Origin: Rutidosis leptorrhynchoides
Taxonomy: Eukaryota > Streptophyta > Magnoliopsida > Asterales > Asteraceae
Direction of reading: 5' to 3'
NCBI RefSeq assembly: GCF_046630445.1
Contig: NC_092333.1
Coordinates: forward strand, 892,001 to 956,000
Length of the DNA stretch: 64,000 nt
Below, one piece after another: positions 52,191-63,924 of this stretch. Position 1 is the first letter of the stretch, and each line of letters begins with the position of its first letter. The position numbers and the translations under genes are program-made. The notes under the pieces are model-generated. The model was not told the DNA's origin and did not search any database. It saw nothing but the letters and a program-made list of their open reading frames with translations.

Positions 52191-52631
52191 TGAAAGTTTC
52201 CAGCCTACAATCTAGAAGCTCACCTTCTAGATGTTCAAAGTAGCCTTCTTTGAACACCATGTAGAAGAAGCAAAGTTGAACACGATGACGGCCGCCCACC
52301 ATCTCCGTTCACACCCTTCCACCGCCATAGAATTCTTTGAACACCATGTAGAAGAAGCAAAGATGAACACGATGACGGCCGCCCACCATCTCCGTTCACA
52401 CCCTTCCACCGCCATAGAATTTTTACTATAAATAGAGGTGCAAACCTCAATTGTAAATCATCCCAAATCATTCAGAGAAGTGTAGTCACAACCTAGAGAG
52501 TGTGTGTGAGCTTGAGAGTTTTTTTTGTAAGAGTTTTGTAATACTCTGTAAATCTATTCTTGTGAGTAATAGAGTTGTTTTTCTCTCAAATTTATATCTC
52601 CCAACGTCCAGGCGATCCCCTCTTCCTAACA
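52191..52631 (+). repeat. Copia 3' LTR (about 441 bp)
   Basis: Begins TGAAAGTTTCC right after the polypurine tract GGAGGGGGAGAA and ends CTTCCTAACA. An 87 bp unit is duplicated in tandem (52246-52332 and 52333-52419) just upstream of TATAAATA (52427-52434), which is the promoter. The right end is inferred from the usual copia LTR terminus because no 5' LTR is available to compare. Confidence 0.75.
52427..52434 (+). promoter_or_regulatory. Copia LTR TATA box
   Basis: TATAAATAGAGG is a canonical plant TATA box placed directly after the duplicated 87 bp unit and about 60 bases before a CT/GT-rich leader. Confidence 0.7.
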
Positions 52632-54444
52632 CTTATTACAGTATCAAATTACTATAACTCATGTAATCATAATTGACACTAATTTAATGAAGTTTTATCA
52701 AAGTTCTGTAAGTATCAACCCAACCCGTAATTGACCCATACCAAAAAATCAACCAATTTTTTCCATAGCTCGAGGTGCCTGAACCGCCCATATTACCTTA
52801 TTTACATTTAGTAGATTCCCAATATAAAATGTTCACCCTTTTCGCACAAGTATAAATAGTATAACCCGAATCAAATAATCATCTATGAAACTTGGCTTAC
52901 ATATTTGTTCATGATCATCACACCCGATCTTTGCATTTTGTCTATAAACCAATCTATGCAATGGAAAATGGCACCTTTAAAGGATACAATTTGTTTAAGG
53001 TGCTTCTAGTGTTTGTATTGAAATTTGTGTTACCTGATTTTTGTGTTACACGCCAACCGGTACCTTTCCTTCATCAATCAAAGAAGTGATATGAGATTTG
53101 TTTAACAGTATTATGCCGCCAACATTACTGTATCAGCAGCAGAGCCTCCACCTCTTCCTTTACACACTATTGAGCATTCAAAGTTGCATTCTCTCAAGAA
53201 ACAACCATGTGAAATAATGGCATTCCTGATCTAGAAGTTGAGGAAAAAACTTTTTATCATAAGTGGTTATCTAAGAGCTAATAAATGAAAAAAACTGAGA
53301 TAGATACTTACAATCGAATCAAACCCTCAGGAAAAGAAAGTAGAAGGTAGAAAGTAGATTGAAGTCAGCGAAAAACATAGTAAATATAAGAGACTTGACA
53401 TGAAATAATAAAGCCATTTTAAGAGTAATATGCTAGGAACAATTTCTTGACATGAAATAATATAGCCATTTTAAGAGCAATATGCTGGGAATAATTTGTT
53501 ATGTAAAAAAAGAAGAAAAAATAGACCTTTTGAATTAAGTTAAAGGCACTGCCATTCCCATTGAAATGACTCTTGCTAATACATTTATAATTAATAATCT
53601 GTCAGCATGTAGTAGTAATGGTCTATGCATGTGCACCATTCCAATTATATCCCTATCAATGAAGCCAAATAGACACGAGGGAAAAAAGAATCGAACTTCT
53701 TACATATTCTTTTTCATTGAAACTTCTTAACATATACCTAAAACCAACCAAACAAATATTGATCAGTGACGAAGTAACAAACAATCTTGATATTAGAGGT
53801 GAATATTTTCACCCATTTAATTATAATTATGCAAGGGTCAATTTGGATTTTTCACAATCTCCAAGAGGAAAAATGGGTTAGAAATAATCTTTAGTGTATC
53901 AGTAAGCATATAAATACATGCAATGAAAAAAAATTAGCTATAGATACTCACCTTAAATATTCATAAATATAATGGTTAATATCATCTTCATCCTTCCATT
54001 AATTTACCATCCTAGAAAGAGATATTGTGTTGGCGCAACTTGTCAACCACGAGAAAACCAAATGCAAATATTAGGTGTTTTCATGCTGAAGCAACGATTC
54101 GTATAAGCCCTGCAAGAAAACCCATGGTTAGTGTCTCATGTGTAACAAATGACAGTCAGACTAATAGACTATGATAATTAAAGGAAAAAAAGAGTGGTGG
54201 CCATAACGACCCATTTGGCTAGAATGGTTCATGCGTCTCATATCCAACAGTCTGGTTCAATGTCATCTCGAATACCTATAACAATCTAGGCATGTTGACA
54301 ATCCCTCCATAAAAGAGAGAAACATGATATAGAAATGAATGGATGTCAACATTTTGGATACTTTAATTACACACACCAAGTTTCTGCTTAAAATGAATTG
54401 AAACCAAGAGGTAGAGGAAAAGACGAGTTGACAAGGAAGTTAGA
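52632..54444. other. Intergenic, no gene recognised
   Basis: AT-rich sequence. A short near-repeat (TTCTTGACATGAAATAAT with AGCCATTTTAAGAG) occurs twice near 53395-53490. The small open frame near 52.9-53.1 kb has no recognisable domain. Confidence 0.6.
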
Positions 54445-57339
54445 TGAAATGCCCCGTTCATATTAATTATAAACGTTTCATATTAATTGGTTTCTTTGCG
54501 AGGTTTTGACCTCTATATGAGACGTTTTTTAAATCTTGCATTCGTTTTTAAAAATAACCATAAACTTTATTATTGAATAAAGGTCTTAATGACATAATTT
54601 AGATTGTCTATCAAAGACAATCTCCTCAAATAAATAAGTTTTTACACAACCTATTACAATATGATCAAATATATTACAACAAATACTCCGAATGCAAGTT
54701 TAAACAATATAAACAATTATGCCGACTCCAAATCTTGACCTTGGGTTGGCATACGACAGCGGAATCGTTTTTAATATTCACCTGAGAATAAACATGCTTA
54801 AAACATCAACAAAAATGTTGGTGAGTCATAGGTTTAATTTCTATATAATAATCATAACATTTAATAAGCCACAAGATTTCATTTAATTAAATGCGCAGGA
54901 TCATTACAACTGCAAAAATCATTCATACGATGAGTCGCCTGGTAACTGACCTTAACATAGAGCGCTTAAGATATCTGGCATCATACATTCCACTAATCAA
55001 ATGTATGACAAGAACCCTTCGAAGTACTAAAGCATTTCCACTATTCGAAAATGGGGGTGGTTGGTGCCCGTAGATCTACCTTTAGGATTCGCGTCAATTA
55101 GTGTTTTTCACTAATTCTTAGGTTACCAAGCATAATAATAATAAGTACAGATATCCAGTATAACAAAACAATCGTAGAATGTAGTTCCATGAACTTGTGC
55201 TTATTTTGTAAAACATTTATAAATTTTGCATGCATTCTCATTCCAAAATAATTTGGATAGTAAAAATGGGACTATAACTCACTTGTGATGATTTTCGAAT
55301 AGATGGTGATAAGACTTGGCCTTTTGACAAATTCACGAACCTATTAATAATATTCTTTTGTCAAGATATATATATATATAATTAATATTCCATACTTATG
55401 ATACTTGTGATAATTTTAATTGTCCATTGTTAGTAGTCCAACGTTCGTAGTCCAATAGTCCAATAGTATAAATATATATATAAATATAAATGCGTATATT
55501 GTGTTAGAATTCACTAACACTATAATATATTGTCTTAATATAATAAGACACATAATATGTATATTGTCTGAAGTAATCCGCGACCCATTGTATACATGTC
55601 TCAGGCTCGATCACAACTCAAAGTATATAATATTTTGAAATCCACTTTGACCCACAGCTAACTCGAGATTACTTCCAATGGTGTCTAATAGTTCGTTCCA
55701 ATAATATATATAGAAGAAGTCAAAATGATATGTCAAAACTTTGTATACGAATCCACGGTGATCAAGCATTATATATATATGGTGCCTTACGATCTTATTA
55801 AGACTATAATATATTGTCATAGAACTTAATCACGACTATTATAAATTGTATTTCCATAAGTTAAGGAACAAGACATGTATAAATACATGTAGGATACAAG
55901 GTAAGTTAGCTAGGATAAGGTTAGCATCCATTTTTATAAATCATGTCCGTAGCTAAAAATTAAGAAAAATATCCAATTTTGTTTTACCCATAATTTCTTC
56001 GTTACAAATCCGTTTTGAGTGATTCGAGTTGCCATGGTTTCGTATCGAACTCAACATTATTAATCTTAACAGAAAAAGTATAGGTTTATAGTCAAAAATA
56101 CAGCTTAGGTGTCAAATAAGAGAAGATAGTCATATCCGTCGTAAGAACGACATCTTGATGACCCTTTTGAAAAACATACTTCCACTTAGAGTTTAATCAT
56201 GGATTTTGGATATATTTCATATCCATATAAAATAAAATTTTTCACCAAAGAAAATCTTTTAATTCAAAGTTTAAGATAGGTTGTTAAAATTAAACCCAAA
56301 ACAGCCCCCGTTCGACTAAGACGACGTATATTCGATTTTAAGGTGTTCTTCGTGTTTACAAGTTTTATATCCTTATGTTAGCTTGACATACTGTCATAAT
56401 ACATGTGTTGAAGTTTTTTAAAAGTCAAGTTAGAAGGATTAAGTTTGTTTGCAAACAAGTTTAGAAATAATCTAAACTATGTTCTTGTTATTATTAGTTA
56501 TAAACTCAAAATAAGATAGCTATATGAATACGAATCGAATAAGATTATGAATAAGGTTACTACCTCAAATCAAATGAATAAAGTTGCTGAGATAGAAGTG
56601 ATATTCTTGATCTTGGAAGAGTTGTTGGCTTGGTTTAAAAAGATTGGAAGTGATCTTCTTGATTTTGATGGAGTTCTTGAAGTGTTCTTGAAATGGTTTT
56701 CTTATGATGATTATGTGTTGGTTTTTGAAGCTAGTTCTCCATGGATTTTTGCTGAGATGATTAGAGAGTTTTAAGGTTTAAGAGTGTTGGTTTTAGATAG
56801 CAAATACTTAGAATAAAAATGGAAATGGAATGAGTATGTGTGTGTGCATTATGATACGTGAATTATGGGGTAGAAATAAGGGTTCCTAGTTTGTAATTTT
56901 ATGTAACAAGTCAAGCTAGGCCCCAAGTTGGTTAATCATGCACAGAAGAGAACAAATGAGCTGATTAGGATCTGATTGTGATGGTATTTTGATGTGTATA
57001 TACTAATAGGATATACATCTAAGAGTTGTGTATGATAAGGGTATACATACCGAATGAATACGAATAGAATTCTTGATAAAATTGAATGAGAAAATGAGTA
57101 TAGCTATCTTTATTGAGTATAATTATATTGATATATGTTATTAAGTCTTTCAAAAGTGTATTAATACATATTAATACAATACATATATATACATTTTAAT
57201 TTAGAAGTTATTACAACGTTAATCGTTACATATATGTATATAGTCTTGAAGTCTTTAAGTTAGTAATCTCATTTTATGTATATAACCAATTGTTATTATA
57301 TATAATGAGATACTTAAATATCATTTTAACAAATCATAA

Positions 57340-57380
<41 letters not shown>

Positions 57381-57538
57381 TATATAATTATTTCAAATTA
57401 TGACGTTCGTGAATCGTCAGACAGACTGGGTGGCCAAACGTTTGTATAAAATTCATTTCAAATAACAAATTCTTAATGAGTTTGATTGCTTAACATGTTG
57501 GAAACCTTAATTATGTAAATATTAATCTTCTATATATT
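54445..57538 (-). mobile_element. Old family B-type LTR, minus strand
   Basis: On the minus strand it follows the family B LTR from near its start (CAACATGTTAAGCAATCAAACT) to its end (GAACGGGGCATTTCA), with many substitutions and indels. The first ~50 bases of the LTR are missing or unrecognisable where the Athila-like LTR begins. No PBS or internal region adjoins, so it is a solo LTR or a remnant. Clearly older than the other family B LTRs. Small open frames inside are not genes. Confidence 0.8.
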
Positions 57539-57546
57539 AGCGGCAA

Positions 57547-59231
57547 TGATGTGCGAAAAGTGGTATATGAATTATCGTATGGAAAATACCGGTTTTAGAG
57601 ATTGCTACACACTAACGGGCAGTGTACCCGATCGTGTAGTAGTATAGTAACTGGTTTAGTTCCGTGTATCGTTCCAAGGACAGTTATATCAGTCAAACTA
57701 GAATTAGAAACTATATTATGATTAACTAAGTGAATGAAAGTTAAAAGTACAAGTTTTATGTTTTGGTGGCTATTTAACGATTTAGCCAAATCAAAGAAGG
57801 TTAAATGTAAAAACAATATTTTTGTCTTTTAAGTTTATGAAATGATAATAAGTGCAAATAAAGCAAGTAAGATAGTTTTAAAATAAATCAAAGAGATGAA
57901 ATGTTTATCTAGATATTTTACCCTCGGTATTGGATGTAAATTAGATATTAAGCCCTGATTGAATAATTATGTGTGTAGTTATCTAATAGGTTCACTAAGA
58001 GTTCTCTCGGATAAACACGCAAATACAATAACAAGATCAAGGGTTCCCTTTTCACTATAGTTCTTGTATTTGTAATCAAATAATTATAAGTATGCTAATC
58101 ACCTAAATCGACTCGCCAAGAGTTCTCTTTAGCAAGTACTCAAACTAGAATTACTAAGCGAGGGTTCCCTATTACTTAGACCTTTTCGTTTGTGACTAGT
58201 TGATCAACAAGATCAAAGACTTGAATAACAATTGTCTTTGCGTTCGCTCTACACAATTCATTCCTATTTTGTTTAACCGTTTTAATCTAGTTTACCCCCT
58301 TGGTCCGGTTTAGCAAACAATCAATCTAAGACAAGTTGATTGTAAATCAATATGATACATCAACAAGAGTTCTCTTTATCAACAACATATTAATTAACTA
58401 GATACAAATGATTTTAACAACAATAAGCATGGTTCTTAATTCAAGCTTCAATCTATCACGCATAATACATTCAATCAATAAGATTACATCCAATACCTTG
58501 GTTATTAATCTAGACAAACATTATAGAAACTAGCCAACAATCATGGTAACAGACAACAATACAATCAAATTATTAACTGAAATCATTGCTGAGAACAAGT
58601 AAATAACCTACAAGAACAAGAGTTCTTGGATGAAGAAGATGTTGATGGATGATGCCTTGATGTTGTGCCTCTTCAAAGAGTTTGGAATTCTCCAAAATGC
58701 TCTTCAAAATCGCCTCTAAAACTCTCTGGTGCGTAACTCTCATGAAACAGTCCCAAAAATGAACCTTTAAAGTGGAGAAATTAGGTAAAAAGCAGAAAAG
58801 TCGGGTACACCTACTACGGGACGTCGTCCTAAAAGGCAGGACGGCGTCCCGGTATAAAGGGCAAGACGGCGTCCCGGTTCCCTTAGACGGCGTCCCAATT
58901 CAAAGGCCAGGACGGCGTCCCGAATAACTAGACGGCGTCCTGGTGGGCTTTTAGGCACTGTTTCGTTTTCTTTTTAATTTTAGTTCATTTGGACGAACCC
59001 TAACATATCGGAAGCCTTGTTTTATCATTTTAGAGTGCTATCTTGACCCTAACTCGTATCGGGATCGACCAATGTCATAAATCACCAAAATTCTTTGCAA
59101 ATCATTCTTCCGATACAAATTCGCGCATCTTGTCTTATCACTTGTAGATCACCTTCATTATCTTCGATTATAGAGCGTTTTAAGTGATATTGCGATAGAT
59201 ATATATGATGTTATTGAGCAATATCAAAACA
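57547..59231 (-). repeat. Athila-like 3' LTR (about 1.7 kb)
   Basis: Starts on the minus strand TGTTTTGATATTGCTC right after the PPT (AAGTGTGGGG, 59232-59241). The outer end at TG/CA 57547 is inferred from where family B similarity stops. It contains CGGGCAGTGTACCCGATCGTGTAG, a phrase common in plant Athila/Tat LTRs, and a cluster of six GACGNCGTC near-palindromes (58818-58942). No gene. Confidence 0.6.
58818..58942. repeat. Cluster of six GACGNCGTC near-palindromes (LTR)
   Basis: Six copies of GGACGGCGTCC-type sequence at intervals of about 20-25 bases, the spacers being dissimilar. A second cluster of six lies at 63636-63755 in the same element. Confidence 0.9.
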
Positions 59232-59241
59232 CCCCACACTT

Positions 59242-61117
59242 AAACCTTGCTTGTCCTCAAGCAATTCTTTCTTTACAACGTAGAACAATATCAAACATAA
59301 TCACACAATATAGATTACAAACATTACATGAATCACTCGAAGCATACGAAACACACACGTTGATATGAAACACAACTCACACTATATGAAACACACGCTT
59401 TAAGTAACACACTCACGCTATATACACTATGGAAACACACGCTTTAAGTATAGTACACTTTTATTGAAATCACACGCACGCTTTATACACAATGGAAACA
59501 CACACACATTTTTGGTAGATTAGAGCCAAGTATCCGAAAAATTTGATCCTAGGGAAATCAGGACCTTGATGAAAACGTTTTATGGTTTTGAAAATATCAT
59601 GCTAGTTTTTAATACTAGACACGTTTTCCGATTTTGTCGGATTTTTGAATTTTGAAAAAAAATGAGTGCGGGTTTCCCGCTATTGGTCAAGCCAATCCCT
59701 CCCACGGTACCTAACATCATGAGATGTCGGTAGAAAATAATGTGCTTAGGAGGATACACATTACGTCCGGATATCATTGATAATCATGAGGTAATTATCT
59801 AATCCGTTAAGTCAATCATAAAGATTGAAGTTCATCAGGCTTAAAAGCTGATATATTACCTTTCCGGAGGTTATCCACTGGGAATCTGATCAATCACTGA
59901 CAATTTGTGTATCATGGTGCGCTTTCCATTTGGCTAGTAAATCTCCCTCATTGAAATAAGCTTTGACTACCAGTTTCCCTGTTTGATGTTGAGGCCTGGT
60001 AGATTTCCAGTCGATTTTAGCAATGACTTTTCAAGACTTTTCGTCACCCTACAACTGGTCTGGACTACAACTTCTGAAATAAATCAGCAAGTGTGTCGTT
60101 CGGGAGACTTGACTCCCTTTAGGATGGAATGGATACATCCTGTATGGTCATAATAAGTGGTCGGACGCAACATTGTCCTTGTTAGGAGAAACAATGAGGA
60201 TCGCCCTTAGGGTTTTTGATCTGGCGCGAGATCCGGTTTCCGACCACGCTATACAATCACCGCTCTCTCACGGTTTACACTCGTTTTGGTACAAGTGACC
60301 TACAAGTTAGCTCACTAAACTAGTAGGATTTTCACTCAAAAAATTGAATGATGGAGCAACTTCAAAGACTATTAATAATTTAAAATGTAAACCAACATTT
60401 ATTTTCTAGATTTTAAAACCATAATGTGTATAACGTGATTTTTGGGCTTTTAATCGTTTTTAAGGCTACTTGAAAATTTTAAAAATTTTTAAATAAGCTT
60501 ATAATCAATTAAGTTTATAAAATATCTTTTAAAAATTTATATTTATAACGGAAATTCGGTTGTTAAACCTGATCTTAATCCGTCGATAAATTTTAAAATC
60601 AATTTTATAAAATTTAACCTTTTACAAGTTATGTTGCCTTGAACGCCTTAATTTTAGTAAAACGAGTTCCCGATAAATTTCTACTCCCCACCCCACACTT
60701 GAGATCATGCAAGGCCCTCATTGCATGAAATCAGAAAAAGGATTAAATTTAGAGGGCAAAGTGATAGGGTGATTGTAGAAATTTCCAATTTTTAACCTGT
60801 AAATCGTGGAACAAGTAGACGGATGCCGCTGAACTTACTGCCAGCATAAGATCATCGTCTAGTCCGCGATTATCATCATACACACATCATAATATCAAAT
60901 GTCGCTGAACTTAATGCCAGTCTTTGAAGTTCAATCATGCTGCAAAAAATAAACAAACCACACAAAGCATATAAAAATAACGGTGTTTTTACAACCACAT
61001 CCGTTTATCAAACCACACCATTAGTACATTATTACAAACCGAAAATATCTCAAAACACATCACACAAATTAAATTGTCTCAAAACAAAGTACAAAATGAT
61101 CCAATAGGCACGCAGGC
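59242..61117 (-). other. Non-coding 3' region of the Athila-like element
   Basis: No gene seen. Degenerate repeats of GAAACACACGCTTTA type lie near 59340-59510. The small open frame near 59.6 kb has no recognisable domain. The part next to the PPT (minus strand CTTGAGGACAAGCAAGG) is typical of this group. Confidence 0.55.
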
Positions 61118-62649
61118 CTAGTTATCAAACGGCCAAAAATAATTACCCGAACCATCTCTGTACGGGCGTCCCTGTGGATATTGCTGCTCAAATCTGTTCC
61201 GAGCATCCTGCAACGCAGCGGTATTATCATAAATCGGGTGAGGTGGAGGTGGGTTTTGAGGATCCGTGTAATATTGGGGTGTCAGACGTGTCGTCCCATA
61301 GTACTGCTCGGGGTTGGAATAAAACAACTCTGAGTTATGGTTATTCCAATCAATACCATAACTCATCCATCCCTGATCGTGCACTTGAGCAATCTGTCGT
61401 TGCTCCATTCGCTGCTGACTATCCCACATTCTATCGTTGTGCATCCTTTGTTCGTTCGGGCTCAACCTCATGTTATTAACACTACCAACCAAACTGTCCC
61501 AACTTGATTGGGACGGATGCCACGGAACCTGTTCACCAACATTAGTTTGTGCCTCCATTTCCGCCTCCTCTTCCTGCTGCTGCTCTTGCTGAACACCACT
61601 GTCACCTGCACCAACTGCACAAAAGGCACCAAATGCCCATTTCTATCTTTCATAATGATTTCAGCATTAATATAAAAAACCTTTTTTAATGGTTTCATTA
61701 CGCTCGTGTACTCCTGTAATCTACTGAAATCAATGTTAAAATGTCGGGCAATTCGGGTGATGTAGTGGCCTCCCAGAAGTGGCTTCCGTAGCCGTGTCTC
61801 AGTCGCAATGGCAAGGAAATAATTACCGATTAGCCCAGGAATGTCGGTATAGGAACCCCGCTTGATTTGAACCATAATCCACAAATCTAATGTTTTCACC
61901 TTCTCATTACCCTCAATCCTCGCATTAAACGTGCATGCGATGAGTCGATGAAGCAGCCTATCATCCCGGGCTGCGATTTCGTTGTACCTGTGCTTGCTTG
62001 ATCTAAAATGTGCAGGCGCAATATTTGGCTTACAAATTCTGCGCCAATAAGAGGTGTCATCAAAAACATGCCGGCCAACGTAATCAGAAGCCCGCAAATA
62101 TTCACCTAACTGATTATCGGTGAATTCCTCAAAAATTCCCAGAACTCTACAAAGCTGTAAACTGCTTATACTCCTATCTTGGCCCCCGAGACGAAACTGT
62201 AGAAACTCATTCGATAAATAATCGCTGACATTGCTAAACCGCATGGTAGAGTAAAATTCTTTAAGCAGCACCGGATAGATTGGTTCATTGATGCTAGAAA
62301 CCTGTTCCCAAACGTGGGTGACTACTCTACCGTAAGGAATGGCGAGTAAATTAGTAACATGTCGGCGCATGCCCGCCTCCTCCAATGGCCCCCAGAAAAA
62401 ATACCAAGTGGCATTAATCGGCCTACGGTTTATTCTCTCAAACGTTTCGGTGTAGTCTTCGTCGTTCTGAACCTGTGTTAACCAAACTCGAGGATCGTTT
62501 AGATCCTCCTCCGCTTCTTCTCCGGAAGACGATGATGAATGATGTTGTTGTTGTGGTGGTGGTGGTTGTCGTGGAGGAGCTAAACCTGATGGCCTACCTC
62601 TTTTAGCCGGTCCTCCTCTGCTTGGTTGTCCCTGCAAAACATTATACAC
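61118..62649 (-). pseudogene. Athila-type env-like/ORF-1 gene
   Basis: The upstream part (about 390 residues) has a Pro/Gln-rich N-terminus, then a domain with WYFFWGPLEEAG, FRLGGQDRSISSLQLCRVLG and KTLDLWIMVQIKRG. It fits the uncharacterised protein encoded after pol in Athila elements (ATHILA ORF-1 family, from memory). The downstream part is Gln/Asn/Tyr-rich and ends NYFWPFDN. I see no strong signal peptide or transmembrane segment, so an envelope function is doubtful. Fossil, probably broken about once. A good splice acceptor (GTTTTGCAG) overlaps the apparent start. Confidence 0.6.
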
Positions 62650-63454
62650 AAAACCAAAAGAACATAGAAACCGTTGTGTTAATGTTAGCTAAAACATAAC
62701 CGAGTAGCAGGAGAACTTAATCATTCAATTCCTAGTTCAAAAGTATTATGATTCATTTACACCAAAAGTGCATGTTCACAAGTTTATACCAGAGTCAACC
62801 AAAGTCAACTTGAATTCATTAACACACTTTCAAAAACGAAAATCACAACTTAACAAAGTAGCACAAACTTAGGACCTAAAGGATTCAAGTATGTTGTGTC
62901 ATAGGTCATAGCATTTAACCTTGCATACTAATCATATTCATCACAAATCATAGTGCAATTTTCACAATTTTTTTTTATCTCAAATGACCATCTTAACACA
63001 TACATTATGGCATTCCATTCCCTTATTTGATTCAACATGACCTTACAAATAAAAAACAAGCATACACATTTCATAAATTCATTATAATTCATCATATGCT
63101 TAGAAATTTACTAATATTCAAAAAAAATGACCCGGCCAAATTGACATCAACATCACCAACACAATCAAATACTTCACAAGAATCATAAACATCATACAAT
63201 AACTCATCATCACAAATTAAGTACCCTAAATTCGGATTTAAAATCTTCAAACCCTAGTATCATGAATAAACCCCTAAGAACAATTAATCTTTGCAAAATA
63301 AACACACAAGGGCAATTTAAACATCTAAGGTATGTTAATCTTAACAATAATCATGCAAATCAAACACCCCACACTAATCTTTAACCAATTTATAGATATA
63401 AACGTATAATTTAAGTAATTGATAAAGAAAAGTGAAGAAATGTAGAATCCATAC
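62632..63454 (-). other. Possible intron before the env-like gene
   Basis: On the minus strand, an ATG (63464-63466) in a leader-like context is followed after four codons by GTATGG. The stretch ends at GTTTTGCAG in phase with the env-like frame. Spliced env-like transcripts are known for Athila-group elements such as barley Bagy-2. AT-rich and otherwise non-coding. Inference. Confidence 0.4.
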
Positions 63455-63635
63455 CCAAAAGTTCATGATTTCAAGCTTGAAATTGAAGAGGAAATCGCGA
63501 ATTTGAAGTAGAAATTAGGGTTCTTGAAGAGTGGTTCGGGTTTTGGGAGAGAAAAATAGAGAAGAGTGTGTTTTGTGGATAAGAAATGAGTGGGATATGG
63601 TTTAAAACGCGTATTTGTTTCTGACTCAGTGGTTC

Positions 63636-63755
63636 GAGACGGCGTCTCGGGATACAAGACGGCGTCTTGATCTTTAGAGTGGGACGGCGTCTAGGTCAGG
63701 ACGGCGTCCCGGTTTGTATAATGGGACGGCGTCTAGCTTATTGGGACGACGTCCT
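63636..63755. repeat. Cluster of six GACGNCGTC near-palindromes (pol/env spacer)
   Basis: Six copies (GAGACGGCGTCTC, AAGACGGCGTCTT and variants) with short dissimilar spacers, about 150-300 bases upstream of the possible env leader and 170 bases after the pol stop on the minus strand. Confidence 0.9.
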
Positions 63756-63924
63756 GTAACACTAAAACTCACTGACCTGATTTTCTGAGTCATTTGCGTT
63801 TCGGGGTCATACGTTAATCATTTTGTACCAAACAAAAATTTATCGCGCACACAATACAAACCTAATTACAAATGTGAACCATTTTTTTTTACGAGTCGTT
63901 CACCAAACTCGTCCCCGTTTTGAT

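Larger units (their letters stand above)
49378..52631 (+). mobile_element. 5'-truncated Ty1/copia element (Tork/Tnt1-like)
   Basis: Keeps the end of the GAG-pre-integrase motif (CNHCLFGKQHRVSF), the integrase core (SDVCGPLEVESIGGNRYFLTF, then LRSDNGGEYSS), copia RT (QMDVKTAFLHGDLHEEIYMEQP; LLYVDDILIVG), RNase H (ALSTTEAEYIAAAEAG) and the 3' LTR. The 5' LTR, gag and protease are missing. It is a fossil, with about two breaks besides the truncation. A 29 bp direct repeat (49378-49406 and 49421-49449) lies at its left edge. Confidence 0.88.

Noticed and set aside
52227-52471. Overlapping frames with an internal repeat
   Set aside because: They read through the 87 bp tandem duplication in the copia LTR.
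56547-56774. Small open frame in the old LTR
   Set aside because: It is the antisense of LTR leader sequence also present in the other family B LTRs.
58767-58958. Arg-rich frame (GRRLREPGRRLALYTG)
   Set aside because: Translation of the GACGGCGTC near-palindrome cluster; no protein signature.
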